Part shown: piece after piece, positions 45,137 through 52,878 of the stretch
How the letters are laid out: each line of letters starts with the position of its first letter
How positions within the stretch are numbered: position 1 is the stretch's first letter
Assembly (NCBI RefSeq): GCF_030433855.1
Contig: NZ_JARUXC010000002.1
Coordinates: forward strand, 186,001 to 250,000
DNA: 64,000 nt
Direction of reading: 5' to 3'
From: Agreia sp. PsM10
GTDB taxonomy: Bacteria > Actinomycetota > Actinomycetes > Actinomycetales > Microbacteriaceae
Program-made: the position numbers and the translations under genes
Notes under the pieces: model-generated
The model's input: the letters and a program-made list of their open reading frames with translations, nothing else
The model's database searches: none
What the model was told of the DNA's origin: nothing

Positions 45137-45580
45137 ATGACCGACACCGAGCAGGCATCCGGCATCGAACAGGAGTCGGTTATCGACTGGGGCGTGCTGC
45201 GGGCCGAGGCGCTCGTGGCGATGGCCAAGGCCTACGTGCCCTATTCGAAGTTCCCCGTCGGGGTCGCCGCTCTCGTCGACGACGGCCGCGTCATCTCCGG
45301 CTGCAACGTCGAGAACGCCAGCTACGGCCTCACGCTCTGCGCCGAGTGCGCCCTCGTGTCGGCGCTGCACATGACGGGCGGCGGACACCTCGTGGCCTTC
45401 ACCTGCGTCGACGGCGACGGCAACGCGCTGATGCCCTGCGGCCGCTGCCGCCAGCTGCTCTACGAGCACTCGGCTCCCGGCATGCTTCTGCAGACCGTCT
45501 CGGGCATCCGCACGATCGACGAGGTGCTGCCGGATGCCTTCGGCCCGCGCACGCTGCAGGCCTACGTCGAGACCCACTAG
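45137..45580 (+). CDS. cdd: Cytidine deaminase
   Basis: Deaminates cytidine and deoxycytidine to uridine forms. At 147 residues it is the small tetrameric type. It has FPVGVAALVDDG, GCNVENASYGLTLCAECALVSAL with the catalytic Glu and first zinc Cys, and MPCGRCRQLLYE with the other two zinc Cys. AGGAGAA precedes the ATG. It sits directly behind the nucleoside importer and before the phosphorylase that uses its product. Confidence 0.96.
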   Translation: MTDTEQASGIEQESVIDWGVLRAEALVAMAKAYVPYSKFPVGVAALVDDGRVISGCNVENASYGLTLCAECALVSALHMTGGGHLVAFTCVDGDGNALMPCGRCRQLLYEHSAPGMLLQTVSGIRTIDEVLPDAFGPRTLQAYVETH

Positions 45581-45602
45581 CTCCAACGAAAGGCTCCACC
45601 CC

Positions 45603-46892
45603 GTGTCAGAATCCTTCGACGTCGTCGACCTGATCCGCACCAAGCGCGATCACGGAACGCTCAGCACCGCAGAGATCGACTGGCTCGTCGACGCCTACAC
45701 CCGCGGATTCGTGGGCAACGAGCAGATGGCCGCCATGGCCATGGCCATCGTGCTCAACGGCATGGAGCGCCAGGAGATCCGCGACCTCACCCTCGCCATG
45801 ATCGCCTCGGGCGAGCGCATGAGCTTCGAAGGCCTCGGCAAGGTCACGGTCGACAAGCACTCCACGGGTGGCGTCGGCGACAAGATCACGCTTCCGCTCA
45901 TGCCGCTGGTCGCGTCGTTCGGCGTGGCGGTTCCCCAGCTCTCGGGCCGAGGCCTCGGCCACACGGGCGGAACCCTCGACAAGCTCGAGAGCATTCCTGG
46001 CTGGCGCGCCGACCTCACGAACGACGAGATGTTCGCGCAGCTGCGCGACGTCGGAGGGGTCATCTGCGCTGCGGGCTCCGGCCTGGCTCCCGCCGACAAG
46101 AAGCTCTACGCCCTGCGCGACATCACGGGTACGGTCGAGGCGATTCCGCTGATCGCCTCGAGCATCATGTCGAAGAAGATCGCCGAGGGAACCGATTCGC
46201 TCGTGCTCGACGTGAAGTTCGGGTCGGGCGCATTCATGGTCGACATCGAGAAGTCGCGCGAGCTGGCCCGCACCATGGTCGACCTCGGCAACGACGCCGG
46301 CGTGGCGACCACGGCGCTGCTCACCGATATGAACGTTCCCCTCGGGCTCGCCATCGGCAACGCCAACGAGGTGCGCGAGTCGGTCGAGGTGCTCGCCGGA
46401 GGCGGCCCGGCCGACGTGGTCGAGCTCACCATCGCGCTCGCCCGCGAGATGCTGCGCCTCGCCGGCCAGCCCGACGCCGACGTCGAGAAGGCCCTGGCCG
46501 ACGGCCGCGCCATGGACACCTGGCGCCGCGTGATCGAGGCCCAGGGCGGCGACCCGGATGCGGCGCTGCCGGTCGCGCGGGAGACCCACGTCGTGACCGC
46601 CGACCGCGACGGTGTGCTCCTCACGCAGGAGGCGCTTCCCTTCGGAATCGCCGCATGGAGGCTCGGAGCCGGTCGTGCCCGTGCGCAGGATCCGGTGCAG
46701 CACGCCGCCGGAATCGATCTGCACGCCAAGCCGGGCGACACGGTGAAGGCGGGCCAGCCGCTCTTCACGCTCTCGGCCGACGAGCCGGAGCGTTTCGAGC
46801 GTGCGCTCGAGGCGGTCGAGGGGGCCTGGAGCATCGGCGAAGCCGCCGAGTGGACGCCGCGCGGCCCGCTCGTAGCCGAGCGCATCGAGTAG
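45603..46892 (+). CDS. deoA: Thymidine / pyrimidine-nucleoside phosphorylase
   Basis: Cleaves thymidine, and probably uridine, with phosphate to the base and (deoxy)ribose 1-phosphate. The 429-residue protein has DKHSTGGVGDK (phosphate site), the family signature SGRGLGHTGGTLDKLESIPG, and DVKFGSGAF. The start is GTG 45603 behind GAAAGG, 22 bp after cdd. Length and motifs are complete. A hairpin follows at 46916. Confidence 0.95.
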   Translation: MSESFDVVDLIRTKRDHGTLSTAEIDWLVDAYTRGFVGNEQMAAMAMAIVLNGMERQEIRDLTLAMIASGERMSFEGLGKVTVDKHSTGGVGDKITLPLMPLVASFGVAVPQLSGRGLGHTGGTLDKLESIPGWRADLTNDEMFAQLRDVGGVICAAGSGLAPADKKLYALRDITGTVEAIPLIASSIMSKKIAEGTDSLVLDVKFGSGAFMVDIEKSRELARTMVDLGNDAGVATTALLTDMNVPLGLAIGNANEVRESVEVLAGGGPADVVELTIALAREMLRLAGQPDADVEKALADGRAMDTWRRVIEAQGGDPDAALPVARETHVVTADRDGVLLTQEALPFGIAAWRLGAGRARAQDPVQHAAGIDLHAKPGDTVKAGQPLFTLSADEPERFERALEAVEGAWSIGEAAEWTPRGPLVAERIE

Positions 46893-46915
46893 TCGCGCTG
46901 ATCGAGTAGCTGCGC

Positions 46916-46933
46916 GGCAACGCACTTGTTGCC
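46916..46933 (+). terminator. Short hairpin after the phosphorylase gene
   Basis: GGCAAC-GCACTT-GTTGCC is a perfect 6-bp stem 24 bp after the deoA stop. It is a weak terminator candidate that separates deoA from the leaderless ORF. Confidence 0.4.
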
Positions 46934-46964
46934 TCGGCGAAACGTCGCTGTTACACGCGCGCAC

Positions 46965-46970
46965 TATCGT
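46965..46970 (+). promoter_or_regulatory. -10 box for the leaderless 32-codon ORF
   Basis: TATCGT lies 7 nt upstream of an ATG at 46978, the same geometry as the other leaderless starts in the window. Confidence 0.5.
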
Positions 46971-46977
46971 CGAGAAC

Positions 46978-47076
46978 ATGACCGAGATCGCCGCGAGCCG
47001 CAGCTTCATGCCGTGGTTCTGCCTGCGTCGCCGAAGCGGTGCGCACAACGTCTCCGTCTACTGCCTGGGCTCATAG
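46978..47076 (+). CDS. Putative leaderless leader peptide (32 aa)
   Basis: A short frame from ATG 46978 to TAG 47074-47076, starting MTEIAASRSF and ending NVSVYCLGS, with an Arg cluster (CLRRRSG) in the middle. It has no ribosome binding site but a well-placed -10 box. It lies 197 bp upstream of the amidohydrolase, whose own ATG has a strong AAGGAG. The spacer has a GTCGC-CCGC-GCGAC hairpin at 47162-47175. This layout suggests a regulatory leader peptide controlling the amidohydrolase operon; no family is recognised. The 46893-47273 stretch holds nothing else that looks coding. Confidence 0.5.
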   Translation: MTEIAASRSFMPWFCLRRRSGAHNVSVYCLGS

Positions 47077-47273
47077 CCGCCTCCGTCTCGAGGGAGAGCT
47101 CCGTCTCGCACCGGCCGTCTGTCGCCGTGTGAGGCCTGCGCAGCCGCACCCCTCGCATCCGGTCGCCCGCGCGACAGCCGCACCGGCGACACCATCGACC
47201 CGATCTCTCCGGGCCGTCTGAACGCACCTCCGTGATGGGGGCCTTCGGCGCGCCCGGAATCCGAAGGAGACCC

Positions 47274-48845
47274 ATGAAACCCCCGGCGACCAAGACCCTC
47301 TGGCGCAATGCGACCCTCATCGCGATGGACGACGCGAACCGTTCCCGACCGTTCCGCGGAGACCTGCTGATCGACGGCGCCATCATCGCTGCCGTCGGCC
47401 CCGATCTCGAGGTGCCGCCGGATGCCCGGGTCGTCGACGCGCAGACCCTTCTCATCACGCCCGGATTCGTGAACGCCCACATGCACTCGTGGGAGTCGCT
47501 CTTCAGGGGCACGAGCGAGCGCCTGCCGCTCGAGCTGTGGAGTCTCGAGACCTACCCGGTGGTCGACGCGGTGCCGGTTCCCGACAGGCTGGTCTACCTG
47601 CGCACCCTGGTGGCGGGCATGGATGCGCTGCGCGGCGGCACGACGAGCCTGCTCGACGACGTCGGCGAACTGCCCACGCAGTCAGCGGAGTCCCTGGCCG
47701 CCGTCTTCGACGCATACGCCGAGCTCGGCATCAGGGCGACCTGCACGGGCGGCATCGCCGACGTCGCGCCGGTCGACCGGCTTCCCTTCGTGGATCGGCT
47801 GCTCACGCCCGACCAGCTGACCGAGGCCCGCGAGGCCGCATCGACGGGGCCGTACGTGGTCGAGAGGTTCCTGCGATTCTGCCGTGCCGCCTTCGACCGG
47901 CACCACGGACGGGAGTACGGTCGCCTGCGCTTCGCGGTCGCCCCCAGCGCACCCCAGCGCTCCACCGATGAACTCATGACCGGGGCCGCTCGGCTCGCAC
48001 AGGAGTACGGGGCCGTCCTGCACATGCACCTCCTCGAGACGAAGCTGCAGGCGATCGTGGGGCAGCAGCGCTACGACGCCACCATCGTGGAGCACCTGGC
48101 CGGGCTGGGCATCCTCGATACCCCGAACCTGACCCTGGCGCACGGCATCTGGCTCACGGACAACGACATCGAGCTGCTCGGATCGTCGTCGGCGTCGATC
48201 GTGCACAATCCCCTCTCGAACCTCAAACTCGGCTCGGGCGTGCTGCCCTGGCGTCGCCTGCACGAGGAGGACGCGACCGTCGCCCTCGGAACGGACGGCA
48301 CCGCGAGCAACGACTCGCTGCGCATGCTCGAGGTCGTGAAGCAGGCCGCGCTGCTGCACACCCTCACGGATCCCGACCCCGCCACCTGGCCGTCGAGCGA
48401 CGAGGTTCTCTGGGCAGCGACGCGCGGAGGTGCCCGGGCCACGGGACTTCCCGACACGGTCGGCGCGCTCGAGCCCGGCCGCGTCGCAGACCTCGTGGTG
48501 TTCGACCTCGAGGCGACCACGAGTTTCACGCCCGCGGGCGACACCGCGCGGCAGCTCGTCTTCTCGGAGAACGGATCGTCGATCGCCGAGGTCTGGGTCG
48601 ACGGCGAGCTCGTGGTGCAGGGCGGCCGGATGACCCGGGTCGACGAGGCGGCGATCCTCGCAGAGTTCCGCACGCTGGCCGCGCACTACTGCAGTGAGGG
48701 CGAGCGGATGCGTGAGGCGAACGCCCGGCTGGTTCCGCTCGTCTCAGAGGTGCATCGTCGGGCGTCGCAGACGCCGTGGCCGCTGAAGCAGCCCGACCTT
48801 CGCACTCCCATTCCGACTCAGCACAGCGACTGGAGCACACCATGA
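47274..48845 (+). CDS. Amidohydrolase (MtaD/SAH-deaminase/TrzN-like)
   Basis: A 523-residue metal-dependent hydrolase of the cytosine/adenosine-deaminase-like amidohydrolase group. The metal and catalytic residues are in NAHMHSWES (HxH), VLHMHLLET (His and Glu), LAHGIWL (His) and LGTDGTASND (Asp). This set matches mononuclear-zinc deaminases such as 5'-methylthioadenosine/S-adenosylhomocysteine deaminase, 8-oxoguanine deaminase and triazine hydrolases; which one cannot be told from sequence. Its place among nucleoside genes favours a nucleoside or base substrate. The start has AAGGAG, and the stop overlaps the VOC gene (ATGA). Confidence 0.85.
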   Translation: MKPPATKTLWRNATLIAMDDANRSRPFRGDLLIDGAIIAAVGPDLEVPPDARVVDAQTLLITPGFVNAHMHSWESLFRGTSERLPLELWSLETYPVVDAVPVPDRLVYLRTLVAGMDALRGGTTSLLDDVGELPTQSAESLAAVFDAYAELGIRATCTGGIADVAPVDRLPFVDRLLTPDQLTEAREAASTGPYVVERFLRFCRAAFDRHHGREYGRLRFAVAPSAPQRSTDELMTGAARLAQEYGAVLHMHLLETKLQAIVGQQRYDATIVEHLAGLGILDTPNLTLAHGIWLTDNDIELLGSSSASIVHNPLSNLKLGSGVLPWRRLHEEDATVALGTDGTASNDSLRMLEVVKQAALLHTLTDPDPATWPSSDEVLWAATRGGARATGLPDTVGALEPGRVADLVVFDLEATTSFTPAGDTARQLVFSENGSSIAEVWVDGELVVQGGRMTRVDEAAILAEFRTLAAHYCSEGERMREANARLVPLVSEVHRRASQTPWPLKQPDLRTPIPTQHSDWSTP

Positions 48846-49558
48846 GAATCGACGACGCCTGCCTCGTGATCAGCGATGTCGACGCGAGCGACGCCTACTA
48901 CTCCGCGCTCGGTCTCGAGCGGCGCATGCGCAACGTGCGCTTCGCCGACTTCGTGCTCGGCACCGGCCCGCGCCTCGCCATGTGGACGAGGCCGAGCATC
49001 GCCGAGACCGTCGGCCCGAGCTATCCCGCAGGTGCCGGTCAGCCGTTCTCCCTCACCCTCGACCTCGAGTCCGAGGCGCTGGAGCGGGCCGGCGGGCGAC
49101 GCGTGCTCGTCGACCCCGACGGCTTCGTTCTGCGCCTGCGCGACTCGGCCGACGGCATCCGGCGCCTGAGCGAGATCGACCTCACCGTGACGGACCTCGA
49201 CGCCACCACGGAGTTCCTGCTGCTGCTCGGCTTCGAGGTGACCGAGTCCGTCGAGGGCGCCCGCGTCCTCTCCGCGGGCGAGGTCACGCTCACGCTCTAC
49301 GAGGGCGCGACCCACCTGCAGTCGCCGCTCGCCCAGGCGTCGGAGCTCGACCTCGCGCCGTCGACCGGGCACCTGATGCTCGCGATCGAACTCCCCACGG
49401 GAGAGCAGGTCGACGAGCTCTACCGCACGCTGCTCGACCGCGGCCTCGAGGCGAGCGGCCCGCCGGCGGTGTTCGAGTGGGGTGCGCGATCGACGTATTT
49501 CCTCGACGCCGACGGGTACATCTGGGAGATCTATGCCTGGGTGGAGACTCCGCGATGA
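48842..49558 (+). CDS. VOC-superfamily (glyoxalase-like) protein
   Basis: A 238-residue protein of two VOC modules. Module 1 (about 1-110) begins MRIDDACLVISDVDASDAYYSALGLE; module 2 (about 118-238) begins SEIDLTVTDLDATTEFLLLLGFEV and ends FLDADGYIWEIY. The usual metal-ligand His/Glu positions are only partly kept: no N-terminal His is seen, while a Glu in YIWEIY is. It may thus be a non-enzymatic or altered member. It is translationally coupled to the amidohydrolase, so a joint step in degrading the same compound is likely. Confidence 0.75.
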   Translation: MRIDDACLVISDVDASDAYYSALGLERRMRNVRFADFVLGTGPRLAMWTRPSIAETVGPSYPAGAGQPFSLTLDLESEALERAGGRRVLVDPDGFVLRLRDSADGIRRLSEIDLTVTDLDATTEFLLLLGFEVTESVEGARVLSAGEVTLTLYEGATHLQSPLAQASELDLAPSTGHLMLAIELPTGEQVDELYRTLLDRGLEASGPPAVFEWGARSTYFLDADGYIWEIYAWVETPR

Positions 49559-49713
49559 CCGGGCAGTCCGATGGGGGCCACGGTCGCGGGCCTCCGTCGC
49601 CCCTGACCCCGGCGACGCGACCCGTCGCATCCACGAACCCCACCCGCCCCACCTGCCGCACCCGGCTCCCTTTCCGCACCACCCGACACACCGCACTCCT
49701 GGAGGATCCACCC

Positions 49714-50799
49714 ATGGCTTCATTCACCACCCGTCGCGGCCGCGCCGCCGCCGGCGCAGCCGCCATCGCGCTCGGCTCGCTGCTTCTCGTCAGCTGCTCG
49801 TCCGCCCCCGCAGAGTCCGATTCGACGGATGCCGCGGCCGGCGACTTCCTGCCCTGCATCGTCTCCGACGAGGGCGGGTTCGACGACAAGTCGTTCAACG
49901 CGCTCGGCCTGCAGGGCGTGACCGACGCTGCCGACGCGCTCGGCACCGACCACATCAAGGTCGAGTCCGCGTCCGAGGGCGACTACGCTCCGAACATCCA
50001 GAACCTGGTCGACCAGGGCTGCACTGTCGTCGTCGCGGCCGGCTACCTGCTGGCCGCTGCCACCGAGGAGTCGGCGAAGGCCAACCCCGACGTCGAGTTC
50101 ATCATCATCGACGACAACTCGATCGACCTGCCGAACGTCAAGGGAATCCTCTTCGACACCTCGCAGTCGGGCTACCTCGTGGGCTACGCGGCCGCGAGCT
50201 ACTCGAAGTCGGGCATGGTCGGCACGTTCGGGGGAGCCCAGATCCCGCCCGTGACGCTGTACATGGACGGCTTCGCCCTGGGAGTAGCCCGATACAACGA
50301 GGACAAGGGCACCGACGTTAAGGTGCTCGGCTGGGACTTCGACACGCAGGAGGGCTCGTTCACGGGCAACTTCACCGACATCAACGCGGCCAAGGTGCTC
50401 TCGGAGGGTCTCATCCAGCAGGGCGCCGACGTGATCCTGCCCGTGGGCGGACCCATCTACCAGGGAACGGCCGAGGCCATTCGCGACTCTTCGGCGCCGG
50501 TCGCTCTGCTGGGCGTCGACACCGACATGTACACCAGCGCGCCCGAGTACTCCGACCTGTTCCTCACCTCGATCGCCCGTGACATGCCGCTGTCGATCGC
50601 GACCGTGATCGAGGACGCCGAGGCCGGCGACTTCTCGAAGGAGACGTACATCGGAACCCTCGCCAACGGGGGAGTGGCCATCTCCCCGTTCCACGACTAC
50701 GAGTCGAAGGTCGACCCGGCGCTCGCGGACGAGATCGAGGCACTCCGCGTGCAGATCGTCGACGGAGACATCACCGTCGACAGCCCGTCGGTTCCGTAG
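49714..50799 (+). CDS. BMP-family nucleoside-binding lipoprotein (copy 3)
   Basis: A 361-residue lipoprotein: signal MASFTTRRGRAAAG.., lipobox LVSC with Cys28, then CIVSDEGGFDDKSFNALGLQG, ILFDTSQSGYLVGYAAASYSKSG, PPVTLYMDGFALG and QGADVILPVGGPIYQGTA. It is close to copy 2 in motif pattern. The start follows GGAGG by 8 nt. It lies 155 bp after the VOC gene and is followed by a hairpin and a nucleoside-hydrolase-like gene. With no second ATPase/permease set in the window, it probably feeds the importer at 41-45 kb. Confidence 0.92.
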   Translation: MASFTTRRGRAAAGAAAIALGSLLLVSCSSAPAESDSTDAAAGDFLPCIVSDEGGFDDKSFNALGLQGVTDAADALGTDHIKVESASEGDYAPNIQNLVDQGCTVVVAAGYLLAAATEESAKANPDVEFIIIDDNSIDLPNVKGILFDTSQSGYLVGYAAASYSKSGMVGTFGGAQIPPVTLYMDGFALGVARYNEDKGTDVKVLGWDFDTQEGSFTGNFTDINAAKVLSEGLIQQGADVILPVGGPIYQGTAEAIRDSSAPVALLGVDTDMYTSAPEYSDLFLTSIARDMPLSIATVIEDAEAGDFSKETYIGTLANGGVAISPFHDYESKVDPALADEIEALRVQIVDGDITVDSPSVP

Positions 50800-50807
50800 C
50801 GCGTCCG

Positions 50808-50828
50808 TTCCCTGAGCCTGTCGAAGGG
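50808..50828 (+). repeat. Dispersed CCCTGAGCCTGTCGAAGGG repeat
   Basis: A full copy 8 bp after the stop of BMP copy 3, just upstream of a hairpin built from a related pair of copies. Confidence 0.8.
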
Positions 50829-50842
50829 CAGTCCTGTCCCTC

Positions 50843-50879
50843 GTTCCCTGAGCCTGCCGAAGGGGCAGGCTCAGGGAAC
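50843..50879 (+). terminator. 16-bp hairpin after BMP copy 3
   Basis: GTTCCCTGAGCCTGCC (50843-50858) pairs perfectly with GGCAGGCTCAGGGAAC (50864-50879) around a 5-nt loop. The arms are halves of the dispersed repeat. It probably ends the lipoprotein transcript. Confidence 0.75.
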
Positions 50880-50919
50880 CTCACCCACCCCCGCTTCTCC
50901 TCACCGAAAGGACCGCCCC

Positions 50920-51858
50920 ATGAGGCCGACCATCATTATCACCGATCCCGGCCAGGAACAGGCCGCGGCCCTCATGGCGATCCTCGCGGCGCCCGAGGAG
51001 TTCGACGTGCTCGGCATCGTGGCGGGGGCGGGCAACACGACGCTCGACCACACTGTGCGCAACATCCTGCAGGTGGTCGAGCTCACTGGGCGCACGGACA
51101 TCCGGGTCCATCGCGGGGCGCCGCGCCCCCTCGTGCGCGAGCTCGTCACGGCGGCGCACGTGCACGGGGCCACAGGCATGGACGGCTACGACCTGCCCGA
51201 GCCGCGTCTCGAGGCCGAGGCCGAAGCGGGTGTCGCGGCGATCATCCGGATGCTGCGGGCCGCGCCGCTCGGATCGGTGACGGTCCTGCAGATGTGCAAT
51301 ATGACGACGCTGGCCGTGGCGTTGATCGAGGCCCCGGATATCGCCGCGTCGATCAAGCAGATCGTCATGATGGCGGGAGCCTACTTCGAGGTCGGCAACA
51401 TCACCCCCACTGCCGAGTTCAACATCTACGTCGACCCGCACGCGGCCGACGTCGTGCTCTCGTCGGGCATCCCCATCGCCATGCTGCCGCTCGACGTCAC
51501 GCACCAGCTGCGCAACACCCGCGAGAGGCTCGACCGATTCGCCGTCCTCGGAAACCGCTGCGGCCAGGCGATCGAGCGCCTGCTCACGTTCTCGGAGAGA
51601 TTCGACCTCGACAAGTACGGCTGGGAGGGGGCGCCGTTGCATGGGCCGGTCGTTCCCCTGTACTGCCTGTATCCGGAGCTCTTCTCGGGCCGCCTCATCA
51701 ACGCCCGGGTGGAGATCTCGAGCGAGCTCACCATGGGCATGCTCGCGGCCGACTGGTGGCAGATCACCGAGCTGCCGCGCAACATCACCTATCTGCGTGA
51801 CGTCGATGCGGACGCGTTCTACGACCGCTTGCTCGCTCTCATCGCGCGCCTGCCCTGA
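50920..51858 (+). CDS. Nucleoside-hydrolase-like protein with altered metal motif
   Basis: A 312-residue member of the IunH/inosine-uridine hydrolase fold. The N-terminal motif, normally DxDPGxDDA with the calcium ligands and the general base, reads ITDPGQEQAAAL, so the first Asp is Ile and the final Asp pair is Glu-Gln. Other family regions are kept: VAGAGNTTLDHTVRNIL, QMCNMTTLAVAL, MMAGAYFEVGNITPTAEFNIYVDPHAA and PLDVTHQL. It may be a variant hydrolase with changed chemistry or a binding protein. GAAAGGA precedes the ATG. It is convergent with a standard paralogue, 2 bp apart. Confidence 0.85.
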   Translation: MRPTIIITDPGQEQAAALMAILAAPEEFDVLGIVAGAGNTTLDHTVRNILQVVELTGRTDIRVHRGAPRPLVRELVTAAHVHGATGMDGYDLPEPRLEAEAEAGVAAIIRMLRAAPLGSVTVLQMCNMTTLAVALIEAPDIAASIKQIVMMAGAYFEVGNITPTAEFNIYVDPHAADVVLSSGIPIAMLPLDVTHQLRNTRERLDRFAVLGNRCGQAIERLLTFSERFDLDKYGWEGAPLHGPVVPLYCLYPELFSGRLINARVEISSELTMGMLAADWWQITELPRNITYLRDVDADAFYDRLLALIARLP

Positions 51859-51860
51859 GC

Positions 51861-52808
51861 TCAGCGCGCGGGTTCTCCGATTCGGCGCAGGGCGTCTTCG
51901 ATCAGAGCCCAGAACTTCTCGGTGTCGAGGTCGACCGCCACCTGGGTGGTGCAGTCGTCGGGTGCGGGGGAGCGGAAGTCGGCGACGGTCATGCCCAGCG
52001 TCAGCGTGCCAGTGAGCTCCACGTCGAGGGGCGTCTTGCGCACGGTCATGACGCTCGGGTCGATCACATACGCCACCGCGCACGGGTCGTGCACCGGCGG
52101 ATGGACGAAGCCCTGCGCCTCGAGGTAGGTGGTCGCGAAGAAGTCGAGCAGCTCGCCCACGAAGCGGGACGGAGTCGTGTCGATGGCCTCGATGCGCGCC
52201 CGGACCTCGGGAGTGGCCAGTGCCTGGTGGGTGAGGTCGAGGCCGACCATGGTGAGCGGCCACGACTCGTTGAACACGATGTGCGCCGCCTCGGGGTCGA
52301 TGATGATGTTGAACTCGGCCGTCGCCGACCAGTTTCCGACGTGGAAGCCGCCGCCCATGAGAACGACCTCGCGAACCCGGGGCACGATGCGCGGCTCCTT
52401 GCGCGCGGCGAGGGCGATGTTCGTGAGGCCGCCGGTCGGCACCAGCGTGATCTCGCCGGGCTCACTCGCCATGATCGTGTCGATGATCAGGTCGACCGCG
52501 TGGCGGCCGTCGAGTTCGCGACTCGAGGTGGGCAGCACGGGCCCGTCCATGCCGGATTCGCCGTGGATGTCGGCGGCCACCTCGATCGTGCGCACGAGCG
52601 GCCGCGGGCATCCGGCGGCGAACGGCACGCCGACGATGCCGGCGATCTCCGCGACGGCCAAGGCGTTGCGGGTGACCTTCTCGAGGGTCTGGTTGCCGAC
52701 GACCGTCGTCACGGCAAGAAGGTCGATCTCGGGGTTGCCGTGCGCGAGCAGAATGGCGATCGCGTCGTCGTGACCGGGGTCGCAGTCGAGAATGATCTTG
52801 CGCGGCAT
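51861..52808 (-). CDS. Nucleoside hydrolase (inosine-uridine preferring type)
   Basis: Cleaves ribonucleosides to base and ribose. The 315-residue protein has the intact LDCDPGHDDAIAILL motif, VTTVVGNQTLEKVTRNAL, PTGGLTNIALAA, MGGGFHVGNWSATAEFNIIIDPEAA and HDPCAVAYVIDP (catalytic-site His and Asp). The start at 52808 has GAGGAG upstream. It is divergent from the SAH-hydrolase-like gene, the two starts being only 70 bp apart around a perfect palindrome, so the pair is probably controlled together. Confidence 0.93.
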   Translation of the reverse strand: MPRKIILDCDPGHDDAIAILLAHGNPEIDLLAVTTVVGNQTLEKVTRNALAVAEIAGIVGVPFAAGCPRPLVRTIEVAADIHGESGMDGPVLPTSSRELDGRHAVDLIIDTIMASEPGEITLVPTGGLTNIALAARKEPRIVPRVREVVLMGGGFHVGNWSATAEFNIIIDPEAAHIVFNESWPLTMVGLDLTHQALATPEVRARIEAIDTTPSRFVGELLDFFATTYLEAQGFVHPPVHDPCAVAYVIDPSVMTVRKTPLDVELTGTLTLGMTVADFRSPAPDDCTTQVAVDLDTEKFWALIEDALRRIGEPAR

Positions 52809-52836
52809 GGACAACTCCTCTGAATCGATCTACCAA

Positions 52837-52865
52837 GCATATATGAAAGTCACATTCATATATGC
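52837..52865. promoter_or_regulatory. Perfect AT-rich operator-like palindrome between divergent genes
   Basis: Arms GCATATATGAA (52837-52847) and TTCATATATGC (52855-52865) match over 11 bp with a 7-bp centre. It is one of the most AT-rich spots in a GC-rich window and fills most of the 70 bp between the divergent starts at 52808 and 52879. The IclR gene at 54057 is the nearest candidate regulator. Confidence 0.7.
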
Positions 52866-52878
52866 AACACTGGGTGTC

